A stretch of 64,000 bases of DNA, from contig NZ_VIGP01000006.1 in the NCBI RefSeq assembly GCF_009299795.1, forward strand, positions 62,001 to 126,000. Direction: 5' to 3'. Of the stretch, positions 17,635 to 25,361 are shown piece by piece. The notes under the pieces were generated by a model, which saw only the letters and a program-made list of their open reading frames with translations, searched no databases and had not been told where the DNA came from. Each line of letters starts with the position of its first letter. The first letter of the stretch is position 1. This DNA comes from Brachybacterium subflavum (lineage in GTDB: Bacteria; Actinomycetota; Actinomycetes; Actinomycetales; Dermabacteraceae). The translations under genes were made by a program, and so were the position numbers.

Positions 17635-17864
17635 GCGCGCCCCTCCCTCTCCCATGTCTCGATCGCGACGAGGACCTGTTTCACCTGGTTGGGCTTGGCC
17701 TTCCCGTGGTCGTTCTGGATGTTGACGCGGGGGTCGCCCTGCCACGGCGTGCGGTACACGTGGTGGGAACCGCTACGGTGGCGGGGCGGACCGAAGTAGT
17801 GCTCGCAGACCTTCGCGAGGTCGTCGAACCGGACATCGGTCGCGCTTCGCCTCATCCGCTGCAC
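17631..17864 (-). CDS. hicA: HicA-family mRNA interferase toxin
   Basis: 77 residues with the double-stranded-RNA-binding-like HicA fold: RSGSHHVYRTP with the catalytic His (H34 or H35) and NDHGKAKPNQVKQVLVAI as C-terminal helix. It would cleave mRNA in a ribosome-independent way when HicB is lost. GTG 17864 and in-frame ATG 17855 are both possible starts. It is first in a two-gene operon with hicB and lies behind a palindromic AT-rich promoter (17892-17911). No catalytic residue appears missing, so the unit looks intact. Confidence 0.82.
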   Translation of the reverse strand: MQRMRRSATDVRFDDLAKVCEHYFGPPRHRSGSHHVYRTPWQGDPRVNIQNDHGKAKPNQVKQVLVAIETWEREGRA

Positions 17865-17891
17865 GAGCCTCTGACGCTGGTCATCGGTGAA

Positions 17892-17911
17892 TAGTATCGA
17901 TGATGATACTA
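17892..17911. promoter_or_regulatory. hicAB operator/promoter
   Basis: Perfect inverted repeat TAGTATC-N6-GATACTA, one of the most AT-rich spots of the area, 28 bp upstream of hicA. The right arm read on the minus strand offers a TACTAT -10-like hexamer. Autorepression by the HicB RHH domain is the expected control. Confidence 0.65.
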
Positions 17912-18001
17912 GACCTCAGGGGTTTGTGGACGACTGCGGACGGGCCGTCCTTCGTGTCCCAGGGCCGGCCGCTTCCGGACGCGCGGTTCCCCGCCTGCCC
18001 A

Positions 18002-18775
18002 TCATTCCTGTGCAGCCGTGGCGTCTGCCTGTGTCGGTACCGCGTGGCCGGTCGAGCCTGCTCCGTCGTTCCCCGCCTCGCCCGCATCCTCCTCGGGCAT
18101 GCCCTGGCGGATCAGCCAGGACTCGACGCCCGCGACGTGCGAGGTCGCGTACGCCCGGGCGAGGTCGGCGCGGCCCTCGCGCAGCGCCTCGAGGATCCGC
18201 GAGTGCTCGGAGAGCGTGCGCTCGACGGCCTCGGAGTCGGTGAGGCCGCGCCAGACGCGCGCCCGCGAGGTCGAGCTCGCGAGGGAGTCCAGCAGAGTGC
18301 TCAGGTAGGCGTTGGGGCAGCGGTGGTTGATGAGCCGGTGGAAGGCGATGTCGGAGGCCACGAGGGCCTCGACGCCCGAGTCCGCGTTCAGCTGGGCGAG
18401 CATCTCGTCGAGCCGCGCGAAGTCCTCGTCGGTCAGATGCGGGGTGGCCTGCTCCACGGCGATCGGCTCCATGAGGCGGCGCAGCTCGAGGATCTCCAGG
18501 TGCGAGGAGTCCTGGTGCAGGTCCAGCACGAAGGAGAGCGACTCGAGCAGCTGCTCGGGCTCCAGCGCCGTGACGTAGGTCCCGTCGCCCTGGCGCACGT
18601 CGAGCACGCGGATCACAGAGAGCGCCTTCACGGCCTCGCGCAGGGAGTTGCGGGAGACGCCGATCGTCTCGGCGAGTTCCTTCTCGGTGGGGAGGCGGTC
18701 GCCGGGCTTCAGCCGCCCGTCGACCACCATCTGCTTGATGGCGGAGATCGCCTTGTCGCTGACTGCCGAGGCCAT
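18002..18775 (-). CDS. GntR-family regulator, FadR/FCD type
   Basis: 257 residues. N-terminal winged helix (about 5-70; LPTEKELAETIGVSRNSLREAVKAL, then VRQGDGTYV) and C-terminal FCD ligand domain with metal-binding residues in SDIAFHRLI, SEHSRIL and SHVAG. It is the last gene of the operon FAH - SDR - gntR, one base after the SDR stop. It most likely senses a fucose-pathway acid and controls both fucose operons through the ACATCnGATGT palindromes at 9340 and 20622. The tail after about 225 is low complexity. Confidence 0.88.
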   Translation of the reverse strand: MASAVSDKAISAIKQMVVDGRLKPGDRLPTEKELAETIGVSRNSLREAVKALSVIRVLDVRQGDGTYVTALEPEQLLESLSFVLDLHQDSSHLEILELRRLMEPIAVEQATPHLTDEDFARLDEMLAQLNADSGVEALVASDIAFHRLINHRCPNAYLSTLLDSLASSTSRARVWRGLTDSEAVERTLSEHSRILEALREGRADLARAYATSHVAGVESWLIRQGMPEEDAGEAGNDGAGSTGHAVPTQADATAAQE

Positions 18776-18776
18776 C

Positions 18777-19538
18777 TCAACCCACCGGCCTCGTGCGCAG
18801 GCCGCTCATGCCGCCGTCGACCGCGAGCGAGGTGCCCGTGGTCGAGGAGTTCAGGGGGCTCGCGAGGAAGGCCACGGAGTCGGCGACCTCCTGCGGGGTG
18901 ACCATGCGGCCCGTGGGCTGGCGGGCGTCGAGCGCCGCCCGCTCGGCGACCGGATCGGGGAAGCGCTGGACCATGCGGTCGACGAACTCGGTCGCGACCG
19001 TCCCGGGGTTCACGCAGTTGACGCGGACGCCCTCGCGCACGTGGTCGGTGGCCATCGCGAAGGTCATCGCCTGCACGGCGCCCTTGGTCGCCGAGTAGAG
19101 CACCCGCTCCTGCAGCCCTGCGGTCGCCGCGATCGAGGACATGTTCACCACTGCCGGATGCGCCGAGCGGCGCAGGTGGGGGAGCGCCGCCGCGGTCACG
19201 CGCGCCATGGCGGTGACGTTCACGCTGAGCACGCGCGCCCACTCCTCGTCGTCGTTCGCGCTCACATCGCCCACGGCGCTGACGCCCGCGTTGTTCACGA
19301 CCACGTCGAGCCCGCCCAGGGACTCGGCAGCGGCGTCGACGGCGCTGGTCGTGGCCGCGCGCTCGCCCAGGTCGACCTGGTGGACGACCGCGCCCTCGGG
19401 GGCGCCGGTGGCCGAGAGGTCGAGGACGGCGACGCGCGCGCCGAGCTCCAGGAACCGGGCCGTGGTCGCCCGGCCGATGCCCGAGCAGCCGCCCGTGACC
19501 AGGACTCGGAGGCCGTCGTAGGGGTTCGCGGGGCTCAT
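18777..19538 (-). CDS. SDR oxidoreductase, probable 2-keto-3-deoxy-L-fuconate dehydrogenase
   Basis: 253-residue classical short-chain dehydrogenase: cofactor motif TGGCSGIG (15-22), NNAG (82-85), catalytic S134/S135, Y148 and K152 (YSATK). D40 after the second strand (VAVLDL) favours NAD(H). By pathway position it oxidises 2-keto-3-deoxy-L-fuconate to the 2,4-diketo acid. It is coupled to the upstream FAH gene (ATGA overlap 19535-19538) and followed at once by gntR. Confidence 0.85.
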   Translation of the reverse strand: MSPANPYDGLRVLVTGGCSGIGRATTARFLELGARVAVLDLSATGAPEGAVVHQVDLGERAATTSAVDAAAESLGGLDVVVNNAGVSAVGDVSANDDEEWARVLSVNVTAMARVTAAALPHLRRSAHPAVVNMSSIAATAGLQERVLYSATKGAVQAMTFAMATDHVREGVRVNCVNPGTVATEFVDRMVQRFPDPVAERAALDARQPTGRMVTPQEVADSVAFLASPLNSSTTGTSLAVDGGMSGLRTRPVG

Positions 19539-20578
19539 CGGACGTCCTCCTTCGCGGTGGAGGTGGTCGCCTCGGCGGACGGGGCATCGCGGAAGGTCTG
19601 GCGCTGGTTGCCCAGGCCCTCGATGGCGAGCTCGACGACGTCGCCGTCGCGCAGGTAGGGCTGGCCGGGCAGGCCCATCGCGACGCCCGCGGGCGTTCCG
19701 GTGTTCACGAGGTCGCCCGGGTAGAGGGTCATGAAGCGCGAGAGGTAGGCGAGGACCTCGCCGACGCCGAAGATCTGGTCGGCCGTGGTGCCGTCCTGGC
19801 GGCTCTCGCCGTTCACCGAGAGGGTGAGGGAGAGGTCCTGGACGTCGGCGATCTCGTCGGCCGTGACGAGGAACGGGCCCATGGGGTTGAAGGTCTCGCA
19901 GTTCTTGCCCTTGTCCCAGGTGCCGCCGCGCTCGATCTGGAACTCGCGCTCGGAGACATCGTTGCTGATGGTGTACCCGGCGACCGCCGCGAGCGCCTCC
20001 TCGGGAGAAGCGGCGTAGCGCAGCGTGCGGCCGATGACGACCCCCAGCTCGACCTCCCAGTCGGTCTTCGCCGAGTCGCGGGGGAGGAGCACATCGTCAT
20101 GGGGGCCGACGGCGGTGTCCGGCGCCTTCATGAACAGGATCGGCTCGGCGGGGATCTCGGCGTTCGTCTCCGCCGCGTGGTCGCGGTAGTTCAGGCCGAT
20201 GCACAGGATCTTGCCCGGTGCGAGCGGGGCGCCGAAGCGGGCGTGACCGGCCGGGGACGCGGAGGCGCCGGCCGTGCCGACGCTGCCGGCCGTGCCGACG
20301 CTGCCGCCCGTGCCGACGGTGCCGCTCGTGCCGGTCGCACCGGCCAGGTCCGCGGCCCCGGACGACACGCCGTCCAGGGTCGGCAGCGCGGCGGGATCCA
20401 GCGCGGGCAGGGCGCCGTCCGCGATCGCGTGGCGGGTGCGCTCGATGCCGCCGTCCTCGAGGAATCCCCTCGAGATCGCGGTGACCTCGCCCGTGAGAGG
20501 CGTCAGGTCATAGGACGTGCCGTCGTGCAGGACGGCCGGGCGCTCGGCCCCGGCAGGGCCCTGGGCATAGAACTTCAC
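19535..20578 (-). CDS. FAH-family hydrolase, probable 2,4-diketo-3-deoxy-L-fuconate hydrolase
   Basis: 347 residues. The fumarylacetoacetase C-terminal fold is clear: GLNYRDHAAET (129-137), DWEVELGVVIG with metal ligands E175 and E177, then SNDVSERE and NTGTPAGVAMG. It would cleave the diketo acid to pyruvate and L-lactate, ending the fucose route. GTG 20578 follows GGGGAG by 5 bases. Residues 81-108 are a Gly/Thr/Val/Ala repeat encoded by four 18-bp units (20270-20341), an insertion before the catalytic domain not expected in the family. First gene of its operon, directly behind an ACATCnGATGT site. Confidence 0.85.
   Translation of the reverse strand: MKFYAQGPAGAERPAVLHDGTSYDLTPLTGEVTAISRGFLEDGGIERTRHAIADGALPALDPAALPTLDGVSSGAADLAGATGTSGTVGTGGSVGTAGSVGTAGASASPAGHARFGAPLAPGKILCIGLNYRDHAAETNAEIPAEPILFMKAPDTAVGPHDDVLLPRDSAKTDWEVELGVVIGRTLRYAASPEEALAAVAGYTISNDVSEREFQIERGGTWDKGKNCETFNPMGPFLVTADEIADVQDLSLTLSVNGESRQDGTTADQIFGVGEVLAYLSRFMTLYPGDLVNTGTPAGVAMGLPGQPYLRDGDVVELAIEGLGNQRQTFRDAPSAEATTSTAKEDVR
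20270..20341 (-). repeat. 18-bp tandem repeat inside the FAH gene
   Basis: Four 18-bp units; the first two are identical and the third and fourth diverge. They encode a Gly-rich linker in frame between the N-terminal part and the catalytic domain. Confidence 0.8.
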
Positions 20579-20621
20579 GGGGACTCCCCTTCGCGTGGGC
20601 GGTGATGCCCTCGCAGGCTAC

Positions 20622-20640
20622 CCCAGACATCGGATGTTTG
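20622..20640. promoter_or_regulatory. Second fucose operator
   Basis: CCAGACATCgGATGTTTGG, a palindrome with one mismatch, matches the perfect palindrome at 9340-9356 over its ACATCnGATGT core. It lies 44-62 bp upstream of the FAH start on the minus strand, where a repressor would cover the promoter. Confidence 0.65.
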
Positions 20641-20729
20641 GAGCGGAACAAGGTGGGGCGAGACGACCGTGGTGCGGTGCGTCCCGGACGCGTCCCCGAC
20701 GTCCTCCGCACGGAGTCTTCCAGGCGGGT

Positions 20730-20805
20730 GTGCACGACGCGTAGCAGGAGGTCGGGTCACGGCGAATAGTGCACGTGACCCGACCTCCCACTACGCGTAG
20801 TGCAC
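20730..20805. repeat. Long intergenic inverted repeat (31-bp arms)
   Basis: Arms 20730-20760 and 20775-20805 match at 28 of 31 positions around a 14-base spacer; inner arms include GGAGGTCGGGTCAC. It separates the Gfo/Idh gene ending at 20891 from the FAH gene, both on the minus strand, so it could terminate transcription entering from the former. The sequence is unrelated to the GTGCGAAA family. Confidence 0.75.
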
Positions 20806-20890
20806 GGGGCGGCGGTAGACCCCGAGGGCGTGGAGCGCGCGAGGTCCGGGTTCTGGGGGCAGACCAGGGGTCGCGAAGCCCCGCGCGAGC

Positions 20891-21982
20891 TCAGGCGCCG
20901 GGCGCTTCCTTCAGCACGCGGGCCTGGTCCTGTGCCTTCAGGGCGAGCTCGACGGCGGTGAAGACGTGCTCCTGGGTCATCGCGTTCTCGGTGCGGTGCA
21001 GGACGTCGAGGATGAGGTCGCCGAAGAAGGGGTAGCCGACCTTGCCGGTGGCGTCGATGCGGTGCTCGCCCTCGCCGTCGACCAGGAGGACCTGGCCGGG
21101 GCCGTTCTCGGTGGTGACGTCGATGTACTTGCGCAGCTCGATGTAGCCCTCGGTGCCGAGGATGAAGGTGCGGCCGTCGCCCCAGGTGCGCAGACCGTCG
21201 GGGGTGAACCAGTCCACGCGCACGTACCCGGAGGCGCCCGAGGACAGGGCCACGTGGGCGTCGCCGAAGTCGTCGAGCTCGGGGTGGTCGGCGTGGTCGA
21301 AGTTGCCGATCGAGGACGAGAGGATCTCGGCGCTGTCGGACCCGGTGAAAGTGAGCATCTGCTCGAAGTTGTGCGAGCCGATGTCGGTGAGGATGCCGCC
21401 GTAGCGTGCGCGCTCGTAGAACCAGTCGGGGCGGGAGTCGGGATCGCCGAGGCGGTGCGGCCCCATGCCGAGGACCTGGATCACGGTGCCGATGGCTCCG
21501 CGGTCGATGAGCTGCCCGGCGAGGACGGCGGCCTCGACGTGGATGCGCTCGGAGAAGTAGCAGGCGTACTTCTTCCCGGTGCGCCGGGCGGCGGCGCGTG
21601 CGCGCTCGAGCTGGTCGAAGCTGGTCAGCGGCGTCTTGTCGGTGAAGTAGTCCTTGCCGGCGTCCATGACGCGGATGCCGAGGTCGGCGCGATCGGCGGG
21701 GACCGCCGCGGCGGCGACGAGGAGCACCTCGGGGTCGGTGAGGATCTGCTCCTCGGACTCGGCGAGCTGGACGCCCTCGAAGTGCTCGGCGAAGGCGGCG
21801 GCGCGCTCGGGCTGGGTGTCGTAGACCCACTTCAGGGTGCCGCCGGCGCCGATGAGGCCCTCGCACATGGCGGTGATGTGGCCGTGGTCCAGGTGCATCG
21901 CGGCGAAGGTGAACTCACCGGGGGAGACGACGGGCTTCGGCATCGGAGCGGGGGCGTAGTTCGCGCCTTCGGAGACGGCCAT
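20891..21982 (-). CDS. Gfo/Idh/MocA oxidoreductase (1)
   Basis: 363-residue NAD(P)-dependent sugar-type dehydrogenase, diverged from the standard N-terminus: the Rossmann part reads FAAMHLDHGHITAMCEGLIGAGGTLKWVYDTQPERAAAFAEHF and the usual EKP motif is replaced by TDKTPLTS (near residue 111). The DIGSHNFEQML segment provides the active-site His region. It follows oxidoreductase 2 by 47 bp and is the last of five co-directional genes. The DKTPLT variant occurs in a distinct subfamily; substrate unknown. Confidence 0.8.
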   Translation of the reverse strand: MAVSEGANYAPAPMPKPVVSPGEFTFAAMHLDHGHITAMCEGLIGAGGTLKWVYDTQPERAAAFAEHFEGVQLAESEEQILTDPEVLLVAAAAVPADRADLGIRVMDAGKDYFTDKTPLTSFDQLERARAAARRTGKKYACYFSERIHVEAAVLAGQLIDRGAIGTVIQVLGMGPHRLGDPDSRPDWFYERARYGGILTDIGSHNFEQMLTFTGSDSAEILSSSIGNFDHADHPELDDFGDAHVALSSGASGYVRVDWFTPDGLRTWGDGRTFILGTEGYIELRKYIDVTTENGPGQVLLVDGEGEHRIDATGKVGYPFFGDLILDVLHRTENAMTQEHVFTAVELALKAQDQARVLKEAPGA

Positions 21983-22029
21983 GATGCGGAGGGTTCCTTT
22001 CGCGGAAGCGGATGGGACGGGGCGGAGGG

Positions 22030-23205
22030 TCAGGCCTGTGCGGCGTCGGGGAGGCCGACGGGCATGTACCCGTCCTGGCTGGCGACCGATCCGGTCTTCT
22101 CGTGGAAGTGCGGGGCGCGCTCCACAAGGGTGCCCGAGCGGTAGTACGGATCCTCCGGGCTGATCGGCAGGTCGATGACGCGCCGCTCGATCGCGGACTC
22201 GTAGACCGCGGTCACGAGCTCGACGGCGTTGCGACCGTCGTGCCCGGTGACGAGCGGCTCGCGGCCCTCGCGCACGGCGGCCACGACGTCGGCCAGCTGC
22301 GCCGGATGCCCGGTCCGGGGCAGCGGTGGGAGCGAGGCCGCGAACTCCTCGAGCTCGGCGACGGTCTCGGCGTCGCCGCCCTGCTCGGGGAAGCCGTTGG
22401 GGCGGGCGACCTCGGCCGCGGGCTCCCAGGGCTGGGAGACGCGGGCGCGCGCGCCCTGGATCTCGATCCCCTGGTTCTGCCCGTGATGGACCACGGAGCT
22501 GGTGAGCTCGGCGAGGCTGCGCTCGTACTGGAGGATCGCGATCGACAGGTCCTCGACCTCGGCGTTGTCGTGCTGGGCGTTCGTCATCATCGCGCTCACG
22601 GCGAGCGGACGGCCCAGCAGCCACAGGGCGATGTCGATGTGGTGGATGGCGTGGTTCAGCGTCGGACCGCCGCCCTCGGAGGCCCACGTGCCGCGCCACC
22701 ACAGGTCGTAGTAGGAGTGCCCGCGCCACCACTCGGAGGCGATCCGCGCGGAGGAGAGCGGGCCGATCTTCCCGGAGTCCAGCACGGCCTTCAGTCGCGC
22801 CATCTCGTCGCGGAAGCGGTTCTGGGCGATCGTCGAGAGGACCTTCCCGCTCGCGCGCTGGGCGGCGAGCATCGCGTCGCACTCCTCGAGGGAGGTCGCC
22901 ATCGGCTTCTCGACCACGACGTTCACGCCGGCCTCGAGCGCCTGGATCGCCAGCGGCGCATGGGCCGACGGGGGCGTGGTGACGGAGACCAGGTCCAGGT
23001 CCTCGGCCTCGAGCATCGCTGCGACGTCGTCGTAGACGCGAGCGTCCTCGAGCCCGAAGGCCTCGCGCTTGGCCGTCGGCCCCGCGAGATCCAGGTCCGC
23101 CAGGGCGACGATGCGCAGGTCGGGGAACTCGGCGGCGAGCTCCTGGTAAGCGCTGATGTGGGCGTCGGAGATGGCGCCGGTGCCGATGATGCCGACGGAG
23201 AACAT
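22030..23205 (-). CDS. Gfo/Idh/MocA oxidoreductase (2)
   Basis: 391 residues. Canonical features: GIIGTGAISDAH dinucleotide-binding loop at the N-terminus, VVVEKPMATSLEE carrying the catalytic EKP Lys, and GGGPTLNHAIHHIDIALWLLG with the conserved His region. ATG 23205 (MFSVGIIGTG) is preferred over GTG/ATG codons further upstream because the fold starts there and GGAAGG lies 12 bases ahead. A 303-bp gap with degenerate repeats separates it from oxidoreductase 3, so it may have its own promoter. Confidence 0.87.
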   Translation of the reverse strand: MFSVGIIGTGAISDAHISAYQELAAEFPDLRIVALADLDLAGPTAKREAFGLEDARVYDDVAAMLEAEDLDLVSVTTPPSAHAPLAIQALEAGVNVVVEKPMATSLEECDAMLAAQRASGKVLSTIAQNRFRDEMARLKAVLDSGKIGPLSSARIASEWWRGHSYYDLWWRGTWASEGGGPTLNHAIHHIDIALWLLGRPLAVSAMMTNAQHDNAEVEDLSIAILQYERSLAELTSSVVHHGQNQGIEIQGARARVSQPWEPAAEVARPNGFPEQGGDAETVAELEEFAASLPPLPRTGHPAQLADVVAAVREGREPLVTGHDGRNAVELVTAVYESAIERRVIDLPISPEDPYYRSGTLVERAPHFHEKTGSVASQDGYMPVGLPDAAQA

Positions 23206-23508
23206 GTCGGGGATGTGCCTTCCGGAGGTGGGCGGAGGAGCCCGCGGGGTCGTCGTCGGGTGCCGCGGGCGGTGATCACGCACCCGTCAGTGTCCCGCGT
23301 CACCTCGATCGTCGCAGATGGATGCCACGGGTTGCCGCCGGATGCCACGGGCGACGGGCCGCCGGGCGTGCCGACGGATGGGCCGACAAGCGGATCGACG
23401 GGCGGGGGCCGACGGGCGGGCCGATAAGCGGACCGAAGGGTGGACTGACGGACGGACCGACGGGCCGGAGACGCTGCGCGGCCCGGCTCGTCGGCCCCGC
23501 GCCGCCGC
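23206..23508. repeat. Degenerate GACGGRC-type tandem repeat region
   Basis: About 140 bp (23340-23480) consists of imperfect repetitions of CCGACGGGCGG / CCGAYAAGCGGA-like words in the gap between two oxidoreductase genes. All six frames look non-coding. The rest of the gap shows nothing recognisable. Confidence 0.55.
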
Positions 23509-24603
23509 TCAGCCCCGCACGTCGGTCAGCGGCACCGCCTCGGGGCGCCCGCAGCTGCTCGCGACCTCGACGCGGGAGCCGCTGCGGGAGGAGGCGAGCA
23601 CGGCGTTCATGACCTCGAGGGCGTGCTGGCCGAGCGCGCCGCTCGCCCGCAGATCCGCGCCGCGCAGCGCCATGTCCTGCAGTCCGATCCCGCGCGAGGC
23701 GTCCACATAGCCGGCGCTCACGGGCAGGGTCTCCCACCCTTCGCCGCCCAGGCGGTGCAGCTCGACATCGCCGTCGAAGCGGTTGGGGTCGGGCACCGCG
23801 AGGCTGCCCGCGCTGCCGTGGATCTCGATCGGGTGGATCGAGGTGGCCACCGCGTCGAAGCTCATGACGAGCGTGGAGAGCACTCCGGAGGAGTGCACGA
23901 GGATCCCGCTGACGTGCGTGTCCGTGCTGACCGGGATGACCTCGCCCGCCCGCGGGCCGGAGCCGATGGTGCGCTCGGAGCGGGTGCGGGAGGCCGCGCC
24001 GATCACCGCGTCGACCGGGCCCAGCAGCGTGACCAGCGCATGGATGTAGTACGGGCCCATGTCCAGCAGTGGTCCGCCGCCGGGCACGTAGTAGAAGTCG
24101 GGGTTGGGGTGCCAGCGCTCATGGCCGGGGGTGAGCATGGTGGCGGTCGCCGCGATCGGGGCGCCGATGAGGCCCTCGTCGATCGCGGCCCGCGCCGTCT
24201 GCGTGCCCGTGCCCAGCACGGTGTCGGGGGCGGAGCCGACGAGCACTCCGGCCGCGCCGGCCGCCTCGAGCACGGCGGCGCCGTCGGCCGTCTCGACGGC
24301 GAAGGGCTTCTCGGCGTACACGTTCTTCCCGGCGGCGATCGCCCGCTGGTCCACCTCGGCGTGGGACGCGGGGATCGTGAGGTTCAGGACCGTGTCCACC
24401 TCCGGATCGGCGATCAGGTCGTCGACCGAGAGGGCGCGCACGCCCTGGTGCGCGGAGGCGACGGCCTCGGCGCGGGCGGCGTCGAGGTCCGCGACCGCGA
24501 CGAGCTCCACGTCCGGGAGGGCGGGGAAGGAGGCGAGGTACTGCGCGGAGATGTTCCCGCAGCCGATCATGCCGATCCGCAGGGGCCTGGTCGCGGCGCT
24601 CAT
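23509..24603 (-). CDS. Gfo/Idh/MocA oxidoreductase (3)
   Basis: 364 residues. GMIGCGNISAQYLASF is the Rossmann glycine loop; NVYAEKPFAVETADG carries the EKP motif; GGGPLLDMGPYYIHALVTLLGP is the conserved helix before the second active-site region. ATG 24603 follows GGAGGAGG closely and overlaps the ThuA stop (ATGA). It belongs to the tightly packed set Gfo4-ThuA-Gfo3, each joined by a 4-bp overlap, so these three enzymes probably act on one compound in sequence. Confidence 0.88.
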   Translation of the reverse strand: MSAATRPLRIGMIGCGNISAQYLASFPALPDVELVAVADLDAARAEAVASAHQGVRALSVDDLIADPEVDTVLNLTIPASHAEVDQRAIAAGKNVYAEKPFAVETADGAAVLEAAGAAGVLVGSAPDTVLGTGTQTARAAIDEGLIGAPIAATATMLTPGHERWHPNPDFYYVPGGGPLLDMGPYYIHALVTLLGPVDAVIGAASRTRSERTIGSGPRAGEVIPVSTDTHVSGILVHSSGVLSTLVMSFDAVATSIHPIEIHGSAGSLAVPDPNRFDGDVELHRLGGEGWETLPVSAGYVDASRGIGLQDMALRGADLRASGALGQHALEVMNAVLASSRSGSRVEVASSCGRPEAVPLTDVRG

Positions 24604-25361
24604 CGGGCCTCCTCCGTCCGGTGCGCGCGGCCGGCTGACGGGGCGGCGTACGGATCCTCGGAGCCGCGCGCGGCCCACAGCAGCCCGCGCTCGACGATCG
24701 TGCGCACGCTGGGATCCTCGAGCACGTCGACGTGGTGGCCGGGGGTCGCCACGAAGATGCGGCCCTTCCCCCACTGGCGGGTCCAGACCGCGGGCGAGGT
24801 GATCGGGCGGCTCCACGGGTCCCACTCCCGCACCTTCTGGGTGGTGGTCGCGAGCACGTCGATGTAGTCGTCGGAGAGCACCCAGTACTGCTCGGTGACC
24901 AGGTCGAAGTCCTCCACGCCGCGGGTGATGGGGTGCTCGGCCGCAGCCGGCAGCATGTTCACCGTGTACGGGACGTAGTTGTCGGCCTGCTCGCCGCGGC
25001 GCTCGTCGGGGTGCTTGCCCGGGTGGCAGCCGAACTGGCCGCCGATGAGGGTGAGGTAGTCCGATTCGGCGCGGTAGCTGTCGGCGATGCCGCCGTGCCA
25101 TCCGGCCAGACCCGTGCCCGCCTCGACCGCGGCGCGCAGGCCCTCGAACTGGGGGCGCTCGATCGCGGACATCGTCATGCACTGCACGATGAGGTCGACG
25201 CCTGCCATGTACTCGGCGTCCGCGTAGATCGCGGGGCTCTCCTCGATGCGCACCTCGAAGCCGTGCTCGCGCAGGTGGGGGATGAACAGCTCGGTCGCCT
25301 CGACGGGCTGGTGCCCGTCCCAGCCGCCGCGGACGACGAGGGCAGTGCGGGTGGTGGTCAT
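24600..25361 (-). CDS. ThuA-like (trehalose utilisation) protein
   Basis: 253 residues with the class I glutamine-amidotransferase-like fold of ThuA: ALVVRGGWDGHQPVEATELFIPHL, GLAGWHGGIADSYRAESDYLTLIGGQFGCHPG, HPITRGVEDFDLVTEQYWV, and a C-terminal WGKGRIFVATPGHH. The family was named from Sinorhizobium trehalose/maltitol utilisation, where it works with a dehydrogenase making 3-keto sugars; its chemistry is not settled. Four-base overlaps on both sides place it between two Gfo/Idh dehydrogenases. A 3-keto-glycoside pathway is a reasonable inference only. Confidence 0.85.
   Translation of the reverse strand: MTTTRTALVVRGGWDGHQPVEATELFIPHLREHGFEVRIEESPAIYADAEYMAGVDLIVQCMTMSAIERPQFEGLRAAVEAGTGLAGWHGGIADSYRAESDYLTLIGGQFGCHPGKHPDERRGEQADNYVPYTVNMLPAAAEHPITRGVEDFDLVTEQYWVLSDDYIDVLATTTQKVREWDPWSRPITSPAVWTRQWGKGRIFVATPGHHVDVLEDPSVRTIVERGLLWAARGSEDPYAAPSAGRAHRTEEAR

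Larger units (their letters stand above)
20579..20890. other. Intergenic region FAH / Gfo-Idh
   Basis: 312 bp holding the fucose operator (20622-20640) and the long inverted repeat (20730-20805). I see no gene in it. Confidence 0.5.
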
